Of a stretch of DNA of 64,000 nt, positions 18,410 through 27,527 are shown in pieces. The first letter of the stretch is position 1, and each line of letters starts with the position of its first letter. This DNA comes from Pleionea sp. CnH1-48 (GTDB lineage Bacteria; Pseudomonadota; Gammaproteobacteria; Enterobacterales; Kangiellaceae), in the NCBI RefSeq assembly GCF_024124665.1, contig NZ_JAMXSB010000012.1:144695-208694 (forward strand), written 5' to 3'. The notes under the pieces are model-generated. The model was not told the origin of the DNA and did not search any database. It saw only the letters and a list, made by a program, of their open reading frames with translations. The position numbers and the translations under genes are program-made.

Positions 18410-19924
18410 TTAAGCTTGCTCAAGTAATCGCTCTATCTTTCGATAATTCGCCGCCTCGGCTACCGCTTCCATAGTGACCATCTCTTCCTGTCGAAGATCA
18501 GCAATCGTCCGAGATACTCGCAAAATGCGGTGATACGCTCGTGCAGAAAGCCCCAACTTTTCCATTGCTTCAAGAACAAACTGATTGGCTCTTGGTTCTA
18601 TGTGAATGTGCTTTTCTAGCTCTGCCGCCGATAAAGTAGCGTTCAATTTTCCCTGTCGCTGATATTGTATTTGGTGAGCAGCCTCAACGCGCAGACGAAC
18701 AGCTGAAGAACTCTCTGCATCTTGGTCGGTAGTTCGCATAAAGTCCTCTTTAGCAATGAGAGGAACTTCTATGTGCATATCAATTCGATCCAGAAAAGGC
18801 CCAGACAGTTTAAGCAGGTAACGACGGATCTGCTCTGAAGAACAACGACATTGCCCGCGCGCATTGCCAAAGTGTCCACAAGGGCAGGGGTTCATCGCCG
18901 CAATAAGCTGAAATTGAGCAGGGTATTCAGCTTGCCTCGCCGCTCGCGAGATGGTCACATATCCTGACTCCAGCGGCTCACGTAACACCTCCAAGACCTT
19001 ACGATCAAACTCAGGAAGTTCATCTAAAAACAGAACTCCACGATGAGACAAAGACACTTCGCCAGGGCGAGGAATGCTGCCACCGCCAATAAGAGCAACA
19101 GCCGATGCGGTATGGTGGGGTACACGAAACGGCCTTACTTTCCAGTTTCGTGCCGCCACTTCGTTACCTGACACCGACGCAATTGCGGCGACTTCTACCG
19201 CCTCTTCATCATTCAACTCGGGCAGCAACCCACTCAGTCGACTGGCAAGCATGGTCTTGCCAGTACCCGGCGGGCCGATAAACAACAGATTATGAGAACC
19301 TCCTGCCGCCAGTTCTAATGCTCTTTTGGCCGCATGTTGGCCTTTTACATCCTTTAGGTCGTGAGGTAATGACGAAACAACCTGGCGATTTTGATGTTCA
19401 TTTAGCGGCAATGCCTGCTGGCCACAAAGGTGAGCAACCACATCCAGGATATGATGAGCCACTAATTGCTTTCCTCCAGCCAGTGACGCCTCTTCAGCAT
19501 TGGCCGCAGGCACAACCAGTACTCGGTCGGATTTTTTCGCCGCCAGTGCGGCAGGCAGTACGCCACGAATCGGCCTTAACTCACCGGATAGCGCCAATTC
19601 CCCAACAAATTCGTAGCCCTGAAGCTGCTGCATAGGCAGCTGCCCTGATGCCGCCAAAATACCCAGTGCAATAGGTAGGTCAAAGCGACAACCTTCTTTT
19701 GGCAGATCCGCAGGTGCGAGATTAACGGTAATACGACGCGTCGGAAATTCCAGATTAGCATTCATCAAAGCACTGCGAACTCGATCTTTACTCTCTCGCA
19801 CCGCCGCCTCGGCCATACCCACCATAGCAAAACAGGGCAAACCGTTTGATAAGTGAGTTTCTATCGTAATTAAGGGAGCATGGATTCCAACCCCTGCTCG
19901 TGAAAAACTGTGAGATAAGTTCAT
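18410..19924 (-). CDS. comM: ComM/YifB family Mg-chelatase-like AAA+ ATPase
   Basis: 504 residues. An N-terminal Lon-S5-like domain (about 1-170, opening MNLSHSFSRAGVGIHAPLI) is followed by an AAA+ domain with Walker A GPPGTGKTM and Walker B GVLFLDELPEF, the family's CPCGHFG zinc-type motif and a C-terminal Mg-chelatase helical domain (RAYHRILRVSRTIADL). ComM is a hexameric helicase promoting branch migration during natural transformation. Length and motifs are standard. Monocistronic, with about 275-280 bases free on either side. Confidence 0.95.
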   Translation of the reverse strand: MNLSHSFSRAGVGIHAPLITIETHLSNGLPCFAMVGMAEAAVRESKDRVRSALMNANLEFPTRRITVNLAPADLPKEGCRFDLPIALGILAASGQLPMQQLQGYEFVGELALSGELRPIRGVLPAALAAKKSDRVLVVPAANAEEASLAGGKQLVAHHILDVVAHLCGQQALPLNEHQNRQVVSSLPHDLKDVKGQHAAKRALELAAGGSHNLLFIGPPGTGKTMLASRLSGLLPELNDEEAVEVAAIASVSGNEVAARNWKVRPFRVPHHTASAVALIGGGSIPRPGEVSLSHRGVLFLDELPEFDRKVLEVLREPLESGYVTISRAARQAEYPAQFQLIAAMNPCPCGHFGNARGQCRCSSEQIRRYLLKLSGPFLDRIDMHIEVPLIAKEDFMRTTDQDAESSSAVRLRVEAAHQIQYQRQGKLNATLSAAELEKHIHIEPRANQFVLEAMEKLGLSARAYHRILRVSRTIADLRQEEMVTMEAVAEAANYRKIERLLEQA

Positions 19925-20206
19925 TATTCCTGATTATGTATCAATTCCTTTTAAAACCAGAAGTTTAACGAGTTAAAGCTCAAGATCTATTGGCGATCAG
20001 CCCTTTGCTATGTAGGAAATTAGCGTGAATAGCCATAAGTGTATCTTTCTGCTGGTTTGTGTGCGTATTATCGAGTTTATTACCTATACTTCTAAACAAT
20101 TTCACACAAAGGCCCTTTTAGCTCAATGAGCATAAGGGTAGAATTAGCCCAAACAGAATATTTGCTCCCTTCAGGGAAACAAAAATAACAATATTAAGGA
20201 GCCACT

Positions 20207-21064
20207 ATGCTTAATACTGCAAACCTCAACCCGGCAGATATTGACCTGTCACCCGATAAACTCCAGAGCCTCATCGATATGTACGTCATTCCTTATGGTA
20301 TTAAGGTCATTATGGCGATTCTTATCTTTGTGATAGGAAAAATGGTTGTTAAAGCCATCACCAAAGTGCTCATTAAGGTCATGAAGAAAGCCAAAACCGA
20401 TGACATTCTCATTGACTTTATCTCGGGTATTATCGGCAGCTTATTGATGTTGTTCGTCATTATTGCCGCTATCGGTCAGCTGGGTGTCGATACAACCTCT
20501 CTGGTCGCATTAATCGGTGCTGCAGGTTTGGCTATTGGTTTGTCTCTGCAAAGCTCGTTACAAAACTTTGCTTCTGGCGTCATGCTGATTGTGTTCCGCC
20601 CCTTCACATCTGGTGATTTTGTTGAGGTAGCAGGTATTGCTGGTATTGTAGAAAAAATTACTATTTTCTCTACTCAGTTGAGAACTCCCGACAACAAAGA
20701 AATGATTGTACCGAATGGAAAAATCTACGGCGACGTCATTACTAACTACTCTGCTAAGCCTACTCGTCGTGTTGATATGGTTTTTGGTATTGGATACGGT
20801 GACGACATTAAAAAGGCTAAAGAAGTGCTTGAGTCTATCTTGGAAGAAGATGAGCGCATCCTAAAAGATCCAGCTTATGTTGTAGCTGTTTCTGAACTGG
20901 CCGATTCTTCAGTGAATTTTGTCGTTCGTCCTTGGGTCAATGCTGCAGACTACTGGAACGTATTTTTCGATACACACGAAAAAGTAAAACTGCGTTTTGA
21001 CGCAGAAAATATTTCGATTCCATTCCCTCAAATGGATATTCATCTGGATAAAGTTGAGTCTTAA
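20207..21064 (+). CDS. mscS: Small-conductance mechanosensitive channel MscS
   Basis: 285 residues, the length of E. coli MscS. Three N-terminal membrane segments; the pore-lining TM3 is the Gly/Ala-rich stretch AALIGAAGLAIGLSLQSSL, followed by the conserved FASGVMLIVFRPF and a beta domain (GDFVEVAGIAGIVEKI, then VPNGKIYGDVI). It releases osmolytes on hypo-osmotic shock. The start has AAGGAG seven bases upstream. Its leader holds a small hairpin (CCCTT..GCTC/GAGC..AAGGG near 20115-20140). A clean terminator follows. Confidence 0.95.
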   Translation: MLNTANLNPADIDLSPDKLQSLIDMYVIPYGIKVIMAILIFVIGKMVVKAITKVLIKVMKKAKTDDILIDFISGIIGSLLMLFVIIAAIGQLGVDTTSLVALIGAAGLAIGLSLQSSLQNFASGVMLIVFRPFTSGDFVEVAGIAGIVEKITIFSTQLRTPDNKEMIVPNGKIYGDVITNYSAKPTRRVDMVFGIGYGDDIKKAKEVLESILEEDERILKDPAYVVAVSELADSSVNFVVRPWVNAADYWNVFFDTHEKVKLRFDAENISIPFPQMDIHLDKVES

Positions 21065-21075
21065 ATTTATCCCAT

Positions 21076-21100
21076 AAGGCCACTTAATATAAGTGGCCTT
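21076..21100 (+). terminator. Terminator of mscS
   Basis: Ten-base perfect stem AAGGCCACTT, loop AATAT, complementary arm, then a T-rich stretch (TGTTTATTCTT), 12 bases after the mscS stop. Confidence 0.85.
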
Positions 21101-21353
21101 TGTTTATTCTTATCCGACAAGGCTAAAGCTCCTCATATTTTCCATCGATAGCCTTTGCTGCTTTCTTTGCCTTTTGTAAGCACGGACAGCACTCTCTTTT
21201 AAATCTGCCTTATTAAACGTTCTAAATAATGCATCTTAGAACACTGCCATCATCTCTGTTTGATATGCCTTTGAATCCATTTGAATAAGCTTATAGCTGA
21301 CATTAGAATAATTATTCAGTGACTTGATATGTGGATTACAAAGAGAGATAAAT

Positions 21354-22322
21354 ATGGCTTATCTTTTATGCCTGACCGATCATTCGAAGTGTTATCTTAA
21401 TTCACATCACACTTTTGGGCGTTTGGAGCATTCCGTTAACACTTTAATTTCAGAGCCCGATATTTCAAAGTTTCATGCAGTCATTGAATGGAGTGGGAAT
21501 ACCTGGCTTATACGTGATATTAGCAAAAATGGCACCTACCTAAACAACAAGAAGCTTGTTCCTAATCAAGCTTACTCGTTGGCTATTGGCGATCAATTGT
21601 TTTTTTCTCAGCACCAAGAACAAAGCTATCAAGTGAAAGACTTGAGCCAACCCGAAAACATCCTTATTCCATTAGACCACACATCGACTCCGATCAGTAT
21701 CAAAGACTACAACCTTCTGCCATCCAATCAAGAATGTGAAAAGGTTGTGTATTACCACGCACAAAAAGGAATTTGGTTGCTTGAAGATATCAACGGCAAC
21801 AACTCTTATCCACTGGATAACGGTGATGTTATTTTACTTAAAAATAAACCGTGGCAATTCCATACTGACACAACAACACAACCAACCTTGCAGCTTTCGG
21901 AACAACAATACTCTATTAATGACATCAACTTTGTTTTTAATTTAAGCCAAGACGAGGAAGTTGCTCACTTAAAATTACAAACACCTGTGGATGATATTGA
22001 CTTAGAAGTAAGAACCCATCATTACCTGACTCTCACACTGGTAAGAAGCCGTTATAAAGATGCCCTGAAGGGTTTTGATAGCGACACTCAAGGCTGGATT
22101 TATACGGAACAATTGGAAAAAGACTTAGGGCTTAGCCAGTCTCATTTAAATATCCAAATCCATCGTGCCAGAAAACAATTTAAAGAAATATTAAGTAATA
22201 TAAAAAGCTCTGAAGATATTATTGAAAGAACTCGAGGGAAGATACGTTTCGGTCCTGCAAAGTTTCAGTTATTTAAAGGCCGCACTCTGGAGTGTCAAAT
22301 GAATAGTATGGATACCAGATGA
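21354..22322 (+). CDS. FHA-domain protein with winged-helix-like C-terminus
   Basis: 322 residues from ATG 21354 (AGAGAG upstream; the frame is open ten codons earlier). FHA fold at residues 1-90: FGRLEHS, ISKFHAVIEW (the phosphothreonine-contact Ser and His) and DISKNGTYLN. A second, weaker FHA-like region may cover 100-180. The C-terminal 100 residues (YTEQLEKDLGLSQSHLNIQIHRARKQF) look like a helix-turn-helix of the OmpR/sigma4 type. The stop overlaps the start of the kinase gene (ATGA), so it is probably a phospho-dependent partner or substrate of that kinase, perhaps a transcription factor. Confidence 0.8.
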   Translation: MAYLLCLTDHSKCYLNSHHTFGRLEHSVNTLISEPDISKFHAVIEWSGNTWLIRDISKNGTYLNNKKLVPNQAYSLAIGDQLFFSQHQEQSYQVKDLSQPENILIPLDHTSTPISIKDYNLLPSNQECEKVVYYHAQKGIWLLEDINGNNSYPLDNGDVILLKNKPWQFHTDTTTQPTLQLSEQQYSINDINFVFNLSQDEEVAHLKLQTPVDDIDLEVRTHHYLTLTLVRSRYKDALKGFDSDTQGWIYTEQLEKDLGLSQSHLNIQIHRARKQFKEILSNIKSSEDIIERTRGKIRFGPAKFQLFKGRTLECQMNSMDTR

Positions 22323-24856
22323 CCGATCAAGCTAACAGCGCGCTACCAAATGACTATCCTATTATCAAAGAGCTAGGCCGGGGAGGTATGGGGAAAGTTT
22401 ACTTAGCAAAAGATAACAAACTGCAACGTGATGTCGCCCTTAAAAAACTACATAAAGAGTGTTCTCCGAGCAACATCATTCATGAAGCAAGATTGTTGGC
22501 AAAAATAAACCACCCCAACGTTGTTCAAGTACATAATATTCTCGAAGAAGAGAGCAATGTATCTATTGTCATGGAGTATGTAGAGGGCATTACTTTAGAC
22601 AAAGTTATTAAAGAGCGTCATATCAGCCTTGAGCAAAAGCTGCAATGGCTTTATCAGTTATCCCTTGGTTTATCAGCTGCTCATAGCCAAGATGTCATTC
22701 ACTGTGACTTGAAGCCATCGAATATTTTAGTTGACTACAACAACCAGATTAAAATTGCAGACTTCGGTATTGCCCAGCTTATTCGGGCTGATGAGTCAGC
22801 CGACTCAAACTACGGGAGCCTGGCTTATATGGCCCCCGAAGTGATTATGGAAAATAATCACACCAAAGCAAGTGACTTATTTTCTTTTGGAGTCATAGCG
22901 TTTCAACTTCTTACCGGTCAACATCCATTTGGCAACCTCTCTCCTCAAAAAACGTCCGAGCGCATCCTAAACAATGAAAAAATAGAGCCAAACCATCTAA
23001 CAGAGGAAATGCCTAAGCCTCTTATACTTCTGATTGTTCAGTTGCTTTCTCATAAAAAAGAACAGCGACCTCAAAGCGCTCAGGTAGTTTCTGATAGCTT
23101 AAAGCAACTATTAGTGCTCGAGCAGCAGCGAGAAATACTCAGCCAGGAAACACAGCCTTTTACTAAACCAGTAAACGATTTATCAGACAAAAGTCATATT
23201 AAAAATCGAGTTATAAAAATATTATCGATCATACTCGTGGCTCTCGCTGCGCTTATTATTACTTTTTCGTTTTTTCTACAGCCTCAAGACTCAAGTCGCA
23301 ACTTGGTGATACTACCCCCTCATGTGACTAATACGGACGATAGCTACCCCGAACAGAACTATCTAGTACGTTCAACAATAGACTCAGCATTAAGAAACTA
23401 TGCCATCAATGCTCTACAACTGGATTTAGTTGGGTATGATGAATCTAATAGCGCAGGAAGTGGTCTGCCAACGGTCGCCAAAGCGACAGGGGCCAGCGAT
23501 ATACTAACCACCAGAGTAGACTGTCATGGTGTGCAATGTGACGTCGTATTTTCAAGAGCCGATAACAATGGAAAAGTTATCTCTCAAATTGACTGGATGA
23601 TGCCATTTCAAAATATCTCTGATATTTACCTTATTAGCCAACAAAAAATATCAACTCTATTTCCTGAGATTTCGAATACTATTGCAAGGACTGGAATGAA
23701 TGATCCAAAAAACTATGAAAGTTACATTCAACTTTACCAGTCCGTTCGTATTGATGGATCTTATAATCAAGAAACATTAAAGCATCTATCAAGTCTTATT
23801 GATAAAGAGCCTCACTTTTATCCCGCTTATACATTATATCGAGAGCTTGCTCTTAATCTTTATGAGCAAACTCAAGAGGAAAGTTACTTAGAGAACCTAG
23901 AATTCATTTTAACAAACTCTCCTTCATCATATCGTTTGAGTCATCATGGAGCAACCAACTATTTTTGGCTAGCAGTGTCTCGAAATCAATACAAGCAAGC
24001 CGAACGCTGGATCACTAGAGTTAAGCAGCAAGGTGCATCGGAGCTTAGAACACGTGAGCTTGAGTCTTATCTTTACTTCAGTACAAGTCAATATAGCAAA
24101 GCCATAGAGAGTTACCAAAAAGCTCTTCAATTAAGAACCAGCACTTTAATGCTTTATAACTTATCTCTGACTTACTGGTTTAGCGGGGATATTCTTCTAG
24201 CAAAAAACAACTTGATGAAAATTCTTAAACTAACGCCAGAAGATTATTTTAGTAACCAGTTTCTTGCTTCTATCGAACTATTTGAAGGCAATACAAAAAA
24301 AGCGATCCCTCTATACAAAAAGCTTATTGAAGATAATCCACAAAGTATTGACTTAAATAACCTTAGTTTGGCTTATCTAATCAATGGAGAGGCTCTTGAA
24401 GCTCTTAAGTTTGCACAACAAGCTGTTAAGCTCAACCCCAACCACTCAACATGGACATTAAATCTAGCCGATGTGCTTTGGCTCAATGGGCAAACGACTG
24501 AGGCAAGAAAATATTATCAGCAAGTGATCAAATTGCGGGAGAATTCCCCTGACTTTAAGTCTCTTTTAGAAACCGCTCAAGCTTATGTGCATACTAAAAA
24601 CCCAACAGCAGCCGTAAAAGCGCTTGATGAAGCGCGCCAATTATCGCCCGACAATGGAGAGCTGTTTTATACTTCTGCTCTTGTTTTGTCTGTACTGCAA
24701 GAAAATACTTCGGCAACGCTTCAGGTAGAGCGAGCCTTGGAGAAGGGCATTGGTGTTCGTTGGTTTAATCTTACCTGGTTTGACAACTTATGCAGTGATA
24801 CTTTATTTATTGATCTGATGAAACAACACAACAATGCCCAGCGTTGCATAATATAA
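22319..24856 (+). CDS. Membrane Ser/Thr protein kinase with TPR repeats
   Basis: 845 residues. Eukaryotic-like kinase at 12-270: Gly loop GRGGMG (20-25), Lys42, catalytic HCDLKPSN (128-135), DFG (148-150), MAPE (171-174). Cys replaces the usual Arg of HRD, a 'non-RD' kinase. One membrane segment (301-320) leads to a region with an adenylate-cyclase-associated or TolB-like look (LVILPPHVTN) and then several TPR repeats (about 460-840, for example ALKFAQQAVKLNPNHSTWTLNLA). The topology puts the kinase inside and the TPRs in the periplasm. Coupled to the FHA gene; convergent with the neighbouring operon two bases away. Confidence 0.9.
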   Translation: MTDQANSALPNDYPIIKELGRGGMGKVYLAKDNKLQRDVALKKLHKECSPSNIIHEARLLAKINHPNVVQVHNILEEESNVSIVMEYVEGITLDKVIKERHISLEQKLQWLYQLSLGLSAAHSQDVIHCDLKPSNILVDYNNQIKIADFGIAQLIRADESADSNYGSLAYMAPEVIMENNHTKASDLFSFGVIAFQLLTGQHPFGNLSPQKTSERILNNEKIEPNHLTEEMPKPLILLIVQLLSHKKEQRPQSAQVVSDSLKQLLVLEQQREILSQETQPFTKPVNDLSDKSHIKNRVIKILSIILVALAALIITFSFFLQPQDSSRNLVILPPHVTNTDDSYPEQNYLVRSTIDSALRNYAINALQLDLVGYDESNSAGSGLPTVAKATGASDILTTRVDCHGVQCDVVFSRADNNGKVISQIDWMMPFQNISDIYLISQQKISTLFPEISNTIARTGMNDPKNYESYIQLYQSVRIDGSYNQETLKHLSSLIDKEPHFYPAYTLYRELALNLYEQTQEESYLENLEFILTNSPSSYRLSHHGATNYFWLAVSRNQYKQAERWITRVKQQGASELRTRELESYLYFSTSQYSKAIESYQKALQLRTSTLMLYNLSLTYWFSGDILLAKNNLMKILKLTPEDYFSNQFLASIELFEGNTKKAIPLYKKLIEDNPQSIDLNNLSLAYLINGEALEALKFAQQAVKLNPNHSTWTLNLADVLWLNGQTTEARKYYQQVIKLRENSPDFKSLLETAQAYVHTKNPTAAVKALDEARQLSPDNGELFYTSALVLSVLQENTSATLQVERALEKGIGVRWFNLTWFDNLCSDTLFIDLMKQHNNAQRCII

Positions 24857-24858
24857 GG

Positions 24859-25440
24859 CTAACCACCTTTACCTCGACTAACGCCAATACTTGGGTCTTG
24901 TGACACATGAACGGTTGTCGTTTTTTTCTTCTTATCTTCACATGCTGCCACATAACGAAAACCTATATCGACATAATTTGCCTTCTTCTTAGTAGAGCCT
25001 GTATCTCCTACATGAAAAACCGTAATGGTGAGTTGTTTACGTGAATCACTCAGCTCTGTAGTGATTTCAAAAACATTATGATTAACCCAGTTGGTAAATA
25101 CGATGCCTTTATCAATGAATACCCAGTCTTCATCATCATTGTTGCCATCCAAAGAAACAACTAATACGGCCTTTTGAAGCTTCTCCAGATATTCAGTACC
25201 TTGGTAAGCCGCTGAGAAAAACAACTTTAATGTGCCATCCACTTTGTTGCGATTATTACTTTCGTCATAAATCTCTGTCACCCAAGGCTGCTCTTTCTCT
25301 GGGGTTACTGACAAATAACTGACCGCAACAACCGATGGCACATCGGATAAGAAGTTTTTGCTTAAAGCACAAGGAATGCCAATAGTAAACTCTTCACCAT
25401 CCTGATCCTTTGCTTCGGGTTTGATCGATAGTATTTTCAT
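24859..25440 (-). CDS. Beta-rich protein of unknown function
   Basis: 193 residues from the ATG at 25440, chosen for its strong ribosome site (AAAGGAGAGG); the frame extends 13 codons further upstream without one. Alternating hydrophobic residues suggest a beta-sandwich. No signal peptide or membrane helix. The C-terminus is Lys-rich, then SQDPSIGVSRGKGG. I recognise no family firmly; the closing SQDP motif recalls small 'DP-EP' type proteins, only a vague likeness. Last gene of the four-gene minus-strand operon that begins with the RhiA-like gene, and meets the kinase gene tail to tail. Confidence 0.7.
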   Translation of the reverse strand: MKILSIKPEAKDQDGEEFTIGIPCALSKNFLSDVPSVVAVSYLSVTPEKEQPWVTEIYDESNNRNKVDGTLKLFFSAAYQGTEYLEKLQKAVLVVSLDGNNDDEDWVFIDKGIVFTNWVNHNVFEITTELSDSRKQLTITVFHVGDTGSTKKKANYVDIGFRYVAACEDKKKKTTTVHVSQDPSIGVSRGKGG

Positions 25441-25565
25441 GTTTCCTCTCCTTTGGGTATAGTTAATACGAATTACCACTCGTCTTCAGTTTAACGCTTC
25501 TCTCGTAGTGTTGTTCAGGTAATGCCTCCTTTATCACGTTTTCAGATATACTTTTATTACAGAAG

Positions 25566-26021
25566 CTAATCCTTCTCTGATACCTTTGTTTTGTAAGCCG
25601 TACGACGACAGCTTCCTGGAGCACCAGTGTTTTCGGGAAACTCCGTAATCACATTGCCACTTCGAGTACTCTCAATAATTAGCCGACCACATAACTCTCC
25701 ATGAGTGCCGATAGCCACACCCAGGTTTGCGTCGTAGCGAACACGGCCATCGGATTGAACACTTCGGACTTTATTGGGAGCATGTTGAATCATCCCGCAT
25801 AATCGTTGCATACCCTCACGAGTACAGTACTCAGCTAATAGTTGGCTTCCACCACCTACAGAGCAATGGCGCAGCAGAATGTGATTAAAGGAAGCTTCAG
25901 TAATGTAACAAGCCGGATCGCCTAACTCGCTAACCGACTTTACACTTTGGTGCGAACACCCAGTAACAACAAGCAAAACAAGGCAACAACTAATCAATGA
26001 ACTCCGTAGTATTACTTTCAT
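25566..26021 (-). CDS. Lipoprotein with an EndoU/BECR-like HxxxRH motif
   Basis: 151 residues. Lipoprotein signal with lipobox VTGC (Cys22). The mature part starts with FNHILLRHC: H47 and R51-H52 resemble the HIL.RH signature found in toxin-type nucleases of the barnase/EndoU/colicin E5/RelE (BECR) group, and the C-terminal GRLIIESTRSGNVITEFPE resembles the closing strands of such folds. Several Cys suggest disulfides in the periplasm. I cannot confirm a nuclease; it may be a non-enzymatic relative. Third gene of the RhiA-like operon. Confidence 0.6.
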   Translation of the reverse strand: MKVILRSSLISCCLVLLVVTGCSHQSVKSVSELGDPACYITEASFNHILLRHCSVGGGSQLLAEYCTREGMQRLCGMIQHAPNKVRSVQSDGRVRYDANLGVAIGTHGELCGRLIIESTRSGNVITEFPENTGAPGSCRRTAYKTKVSEKD

Positions 26022-26035
26022 TATCCTCTCCTTAT

Positions 26036-26614
26036 TCAGCGATATTTAATAATGTAATTAACTGCAATATTTCTAGGACGGGTTTCACTGCTGCTTTTGG
26101 CGGGATCAGTAGGAATACCCGTTTGTTCATCGGATGATGCCTGCCCAGCCGCATTACCGGAATTTGATGTAGCCGATAGTGTGACTGACTTATAGGTATG
26201 GGTATGAGACTCCAGTGCATCACATTGATAAGAGCCGATCCCCTCTGCCACACCTTCTCCAGTTGGAGCCATGCGTTTTGCCGCGTCAGGATCCATGCCA
26301 GAGCCAGCATCAACACCTCGCAAAAATAACCCTCGGTAATCAGGAATAAGAAAGTCATCGTCTTTACGGCCATAGAGGTATCCCAGAACAGCAAATAGCT
26401 CGGGGTAACTGTGAGGGCTTAACGCTCTGCCATCACAAAGCATCCATCCTTCTGCTTCCAAAATATTAAGGGGCACCTCATCATTACGCTTAGCAGCCGC
26501 TGCGTCTTTCGAAGTGCAGCATGAGTTCTTCCAGATGTTGTTGGCATCTTTTGATACGGGGTCCGTTTGCCCGGCAAATGCAACAACACTTCCAGTCATA
26601 AGAGCAGAGTACAC
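26036..26614 (-). CDS. Secreted phage tail-collar domain protein
   Basis: About 192 residues. The start is best placed at a GTG (26614), six bases after AAGGAG, giving a short signal sequence ending VVAFA; a TTG lies ten codons upstream. The body is a tail-collar/MdpB-type fold: GWMLCDGRALSPHSYPELF, VLGYLYG, IPDYRGLFLRGVD, then a His-rich SHTHTYKS segment and the closing AVNYIIKYR. Tail-collar domains normally sit at the tips of phage fibres; secreted non-phage versions occur in many bacteria with unclear roles. No other phage genes are nearby. Confidence 0.85.
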   Translation of the reverse strand: MYSALMTGSVVAFAGQTDPVSKDANNIWKNSCCTSKDAAAAKRNDEVPLNILEAEGWMLCDGRALSPHSYPELFAVLGYLYGRKDDDFLIPDYRGLFLRGVDAGSGMDPDAAKRMAPTGEGVAEGIGSYQCDALESHTHTYKSVTLSATSNSGNAAGQASSDEQTGIPTDPAKSSSETRPRNIAVNYIIKYR

Positions 26615-26682
26615 AACAAACTCCTTAGAATCTGGCAGCCTCAAGTAATATCGAAGCTACCAGCTATTCCTTTAGTTAATGA

Positions 26683-27342
26683 TCAGGCCGCTTTCACTCG
26701 ACGCGACTTCAAAGCATTTGCTTCTGCAAGAGTAATAGGAGCCTCCCATGAATTATCAGCATTTAAGGTTGTTGTTAGCGCATACACACCAACAGGAAAC
26801 TCAAGCTTAAGCGGATTATTAATGGTACTCACATCGATCACTTCTCCTTCTTCATAGTTCCCATAAGCAAGGTAATACGAAGGACGCGGGGAGAAGGTAA
26901 GATTTTGATTGGGTTTAGCCTGGGTTGCATATACGGTACTACCCGACATGGTCATACCGACAGAAGCTTGTGAGTTAACAGGAATTCTTCCGGTTTCTTC
27001 CAGGTAGAAGCGGTTTTTATCAACGCCTTGAGAGTAGTCATCAAAAAAATACGCTTTGTTGTAGTCCAGTGTTACTTTATTTTTTTCTGGCGTCGGTGAG
27101 TAAGTTTCTGAAGCCTGAAATGAAATACCGGGTTTCAACTCACCGGTTTCTGCCCAAGAGAATCCCCAATCAACGGTCCAGGTAAACTTCACCTTAGAAG
27201 TAGGGCTGGGATTAGAGTACTTAGAAAACCAGGCAAGAGACAGTGCATTCGGGTCCCATGCTGTAGGATCATCCTGATACACCATTAAGTATGCAGAGGT
27301 ACTCGCCTGATTATTAACAGTAACAGAATATTGATAAGCCAT
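26683..27342 (-). CDS. RhiA-like protein
   Basis: 219 residues, soluble, no signal peptide, strong ribosome site (AAAGGAG). The segments AYLMVYQDDPTAWDPNA, LSLAWFSKYSNPS and FTWTVDWGFSWAETGEL match my memory of RhiA, a rhizosphere-expressed protein of Rhizobium leguminosarum whose relatives occur in many proteobacteria. Function is unknown; it looks like an all-beta protein. It is the first gene of a four-gene operon with a tail-collar protein, a toxin-like lipoprotein and an unknown protein. The family name is from recall and needs a search. Confidence 0.6.
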   Translation of the reverse strand: MAYQYSVTVNNQASTSAYLMVYQDDPTAWDPNALSLAWFSKYSNPSPTSKVKFTWTVDWGFSWAETGELKPGISFQASETYSPTPEKNKVTLDYNKAYFFDDYSQGVDKNRFYLEETGRIPVNSQASVGMTMSGSTVYATQAKPNQNLTFSPRPSYYLAYGNYEEGEVIDVSTINNPLKLEFPVGVYALTTTLNADNSWEAPITLAEANALKSRRVKAA

Positions 27343-27527
27343 AATGTTTCTCCTTTAACGAATGATTTAGTGATGTGCTTGAGCAACACTTTTGTTCCAG
27401 TTGTGTTGTTTTCTCTAGCAAGGAAAAGTATAAAAAAGGAGAAATCAGAAAAATATTACGGCATATTACACCAAGGTCTTCGACAGCTATTGTTATAAAA
27501 AGTAATTTTCATATTCTATAAAAAGCA

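Noticed and set aside
19318..19635. 105-codon open frame on the plus strand
   Set aside because: Lies opposite the strongly conserved comM gene and has no ribosome site or recognisable product.
20115..20180. Riboswitch in the mscS leader
   Set aside because: Only a short interrupted hairpin is visible; no known riboswitch core is recognisable.
26032..26394. 120-codon open frame overlapping the tail-collar gene
   Set aside because: Same strand, different frame; the tail-collar frame has the domain motifs and a ribosome site.
26036..26614. Prophage remnant
   Set aside because: The tail-collar protein has a signal sequence, and no integrase, capsid, terminase or lysis genes lie nearby.
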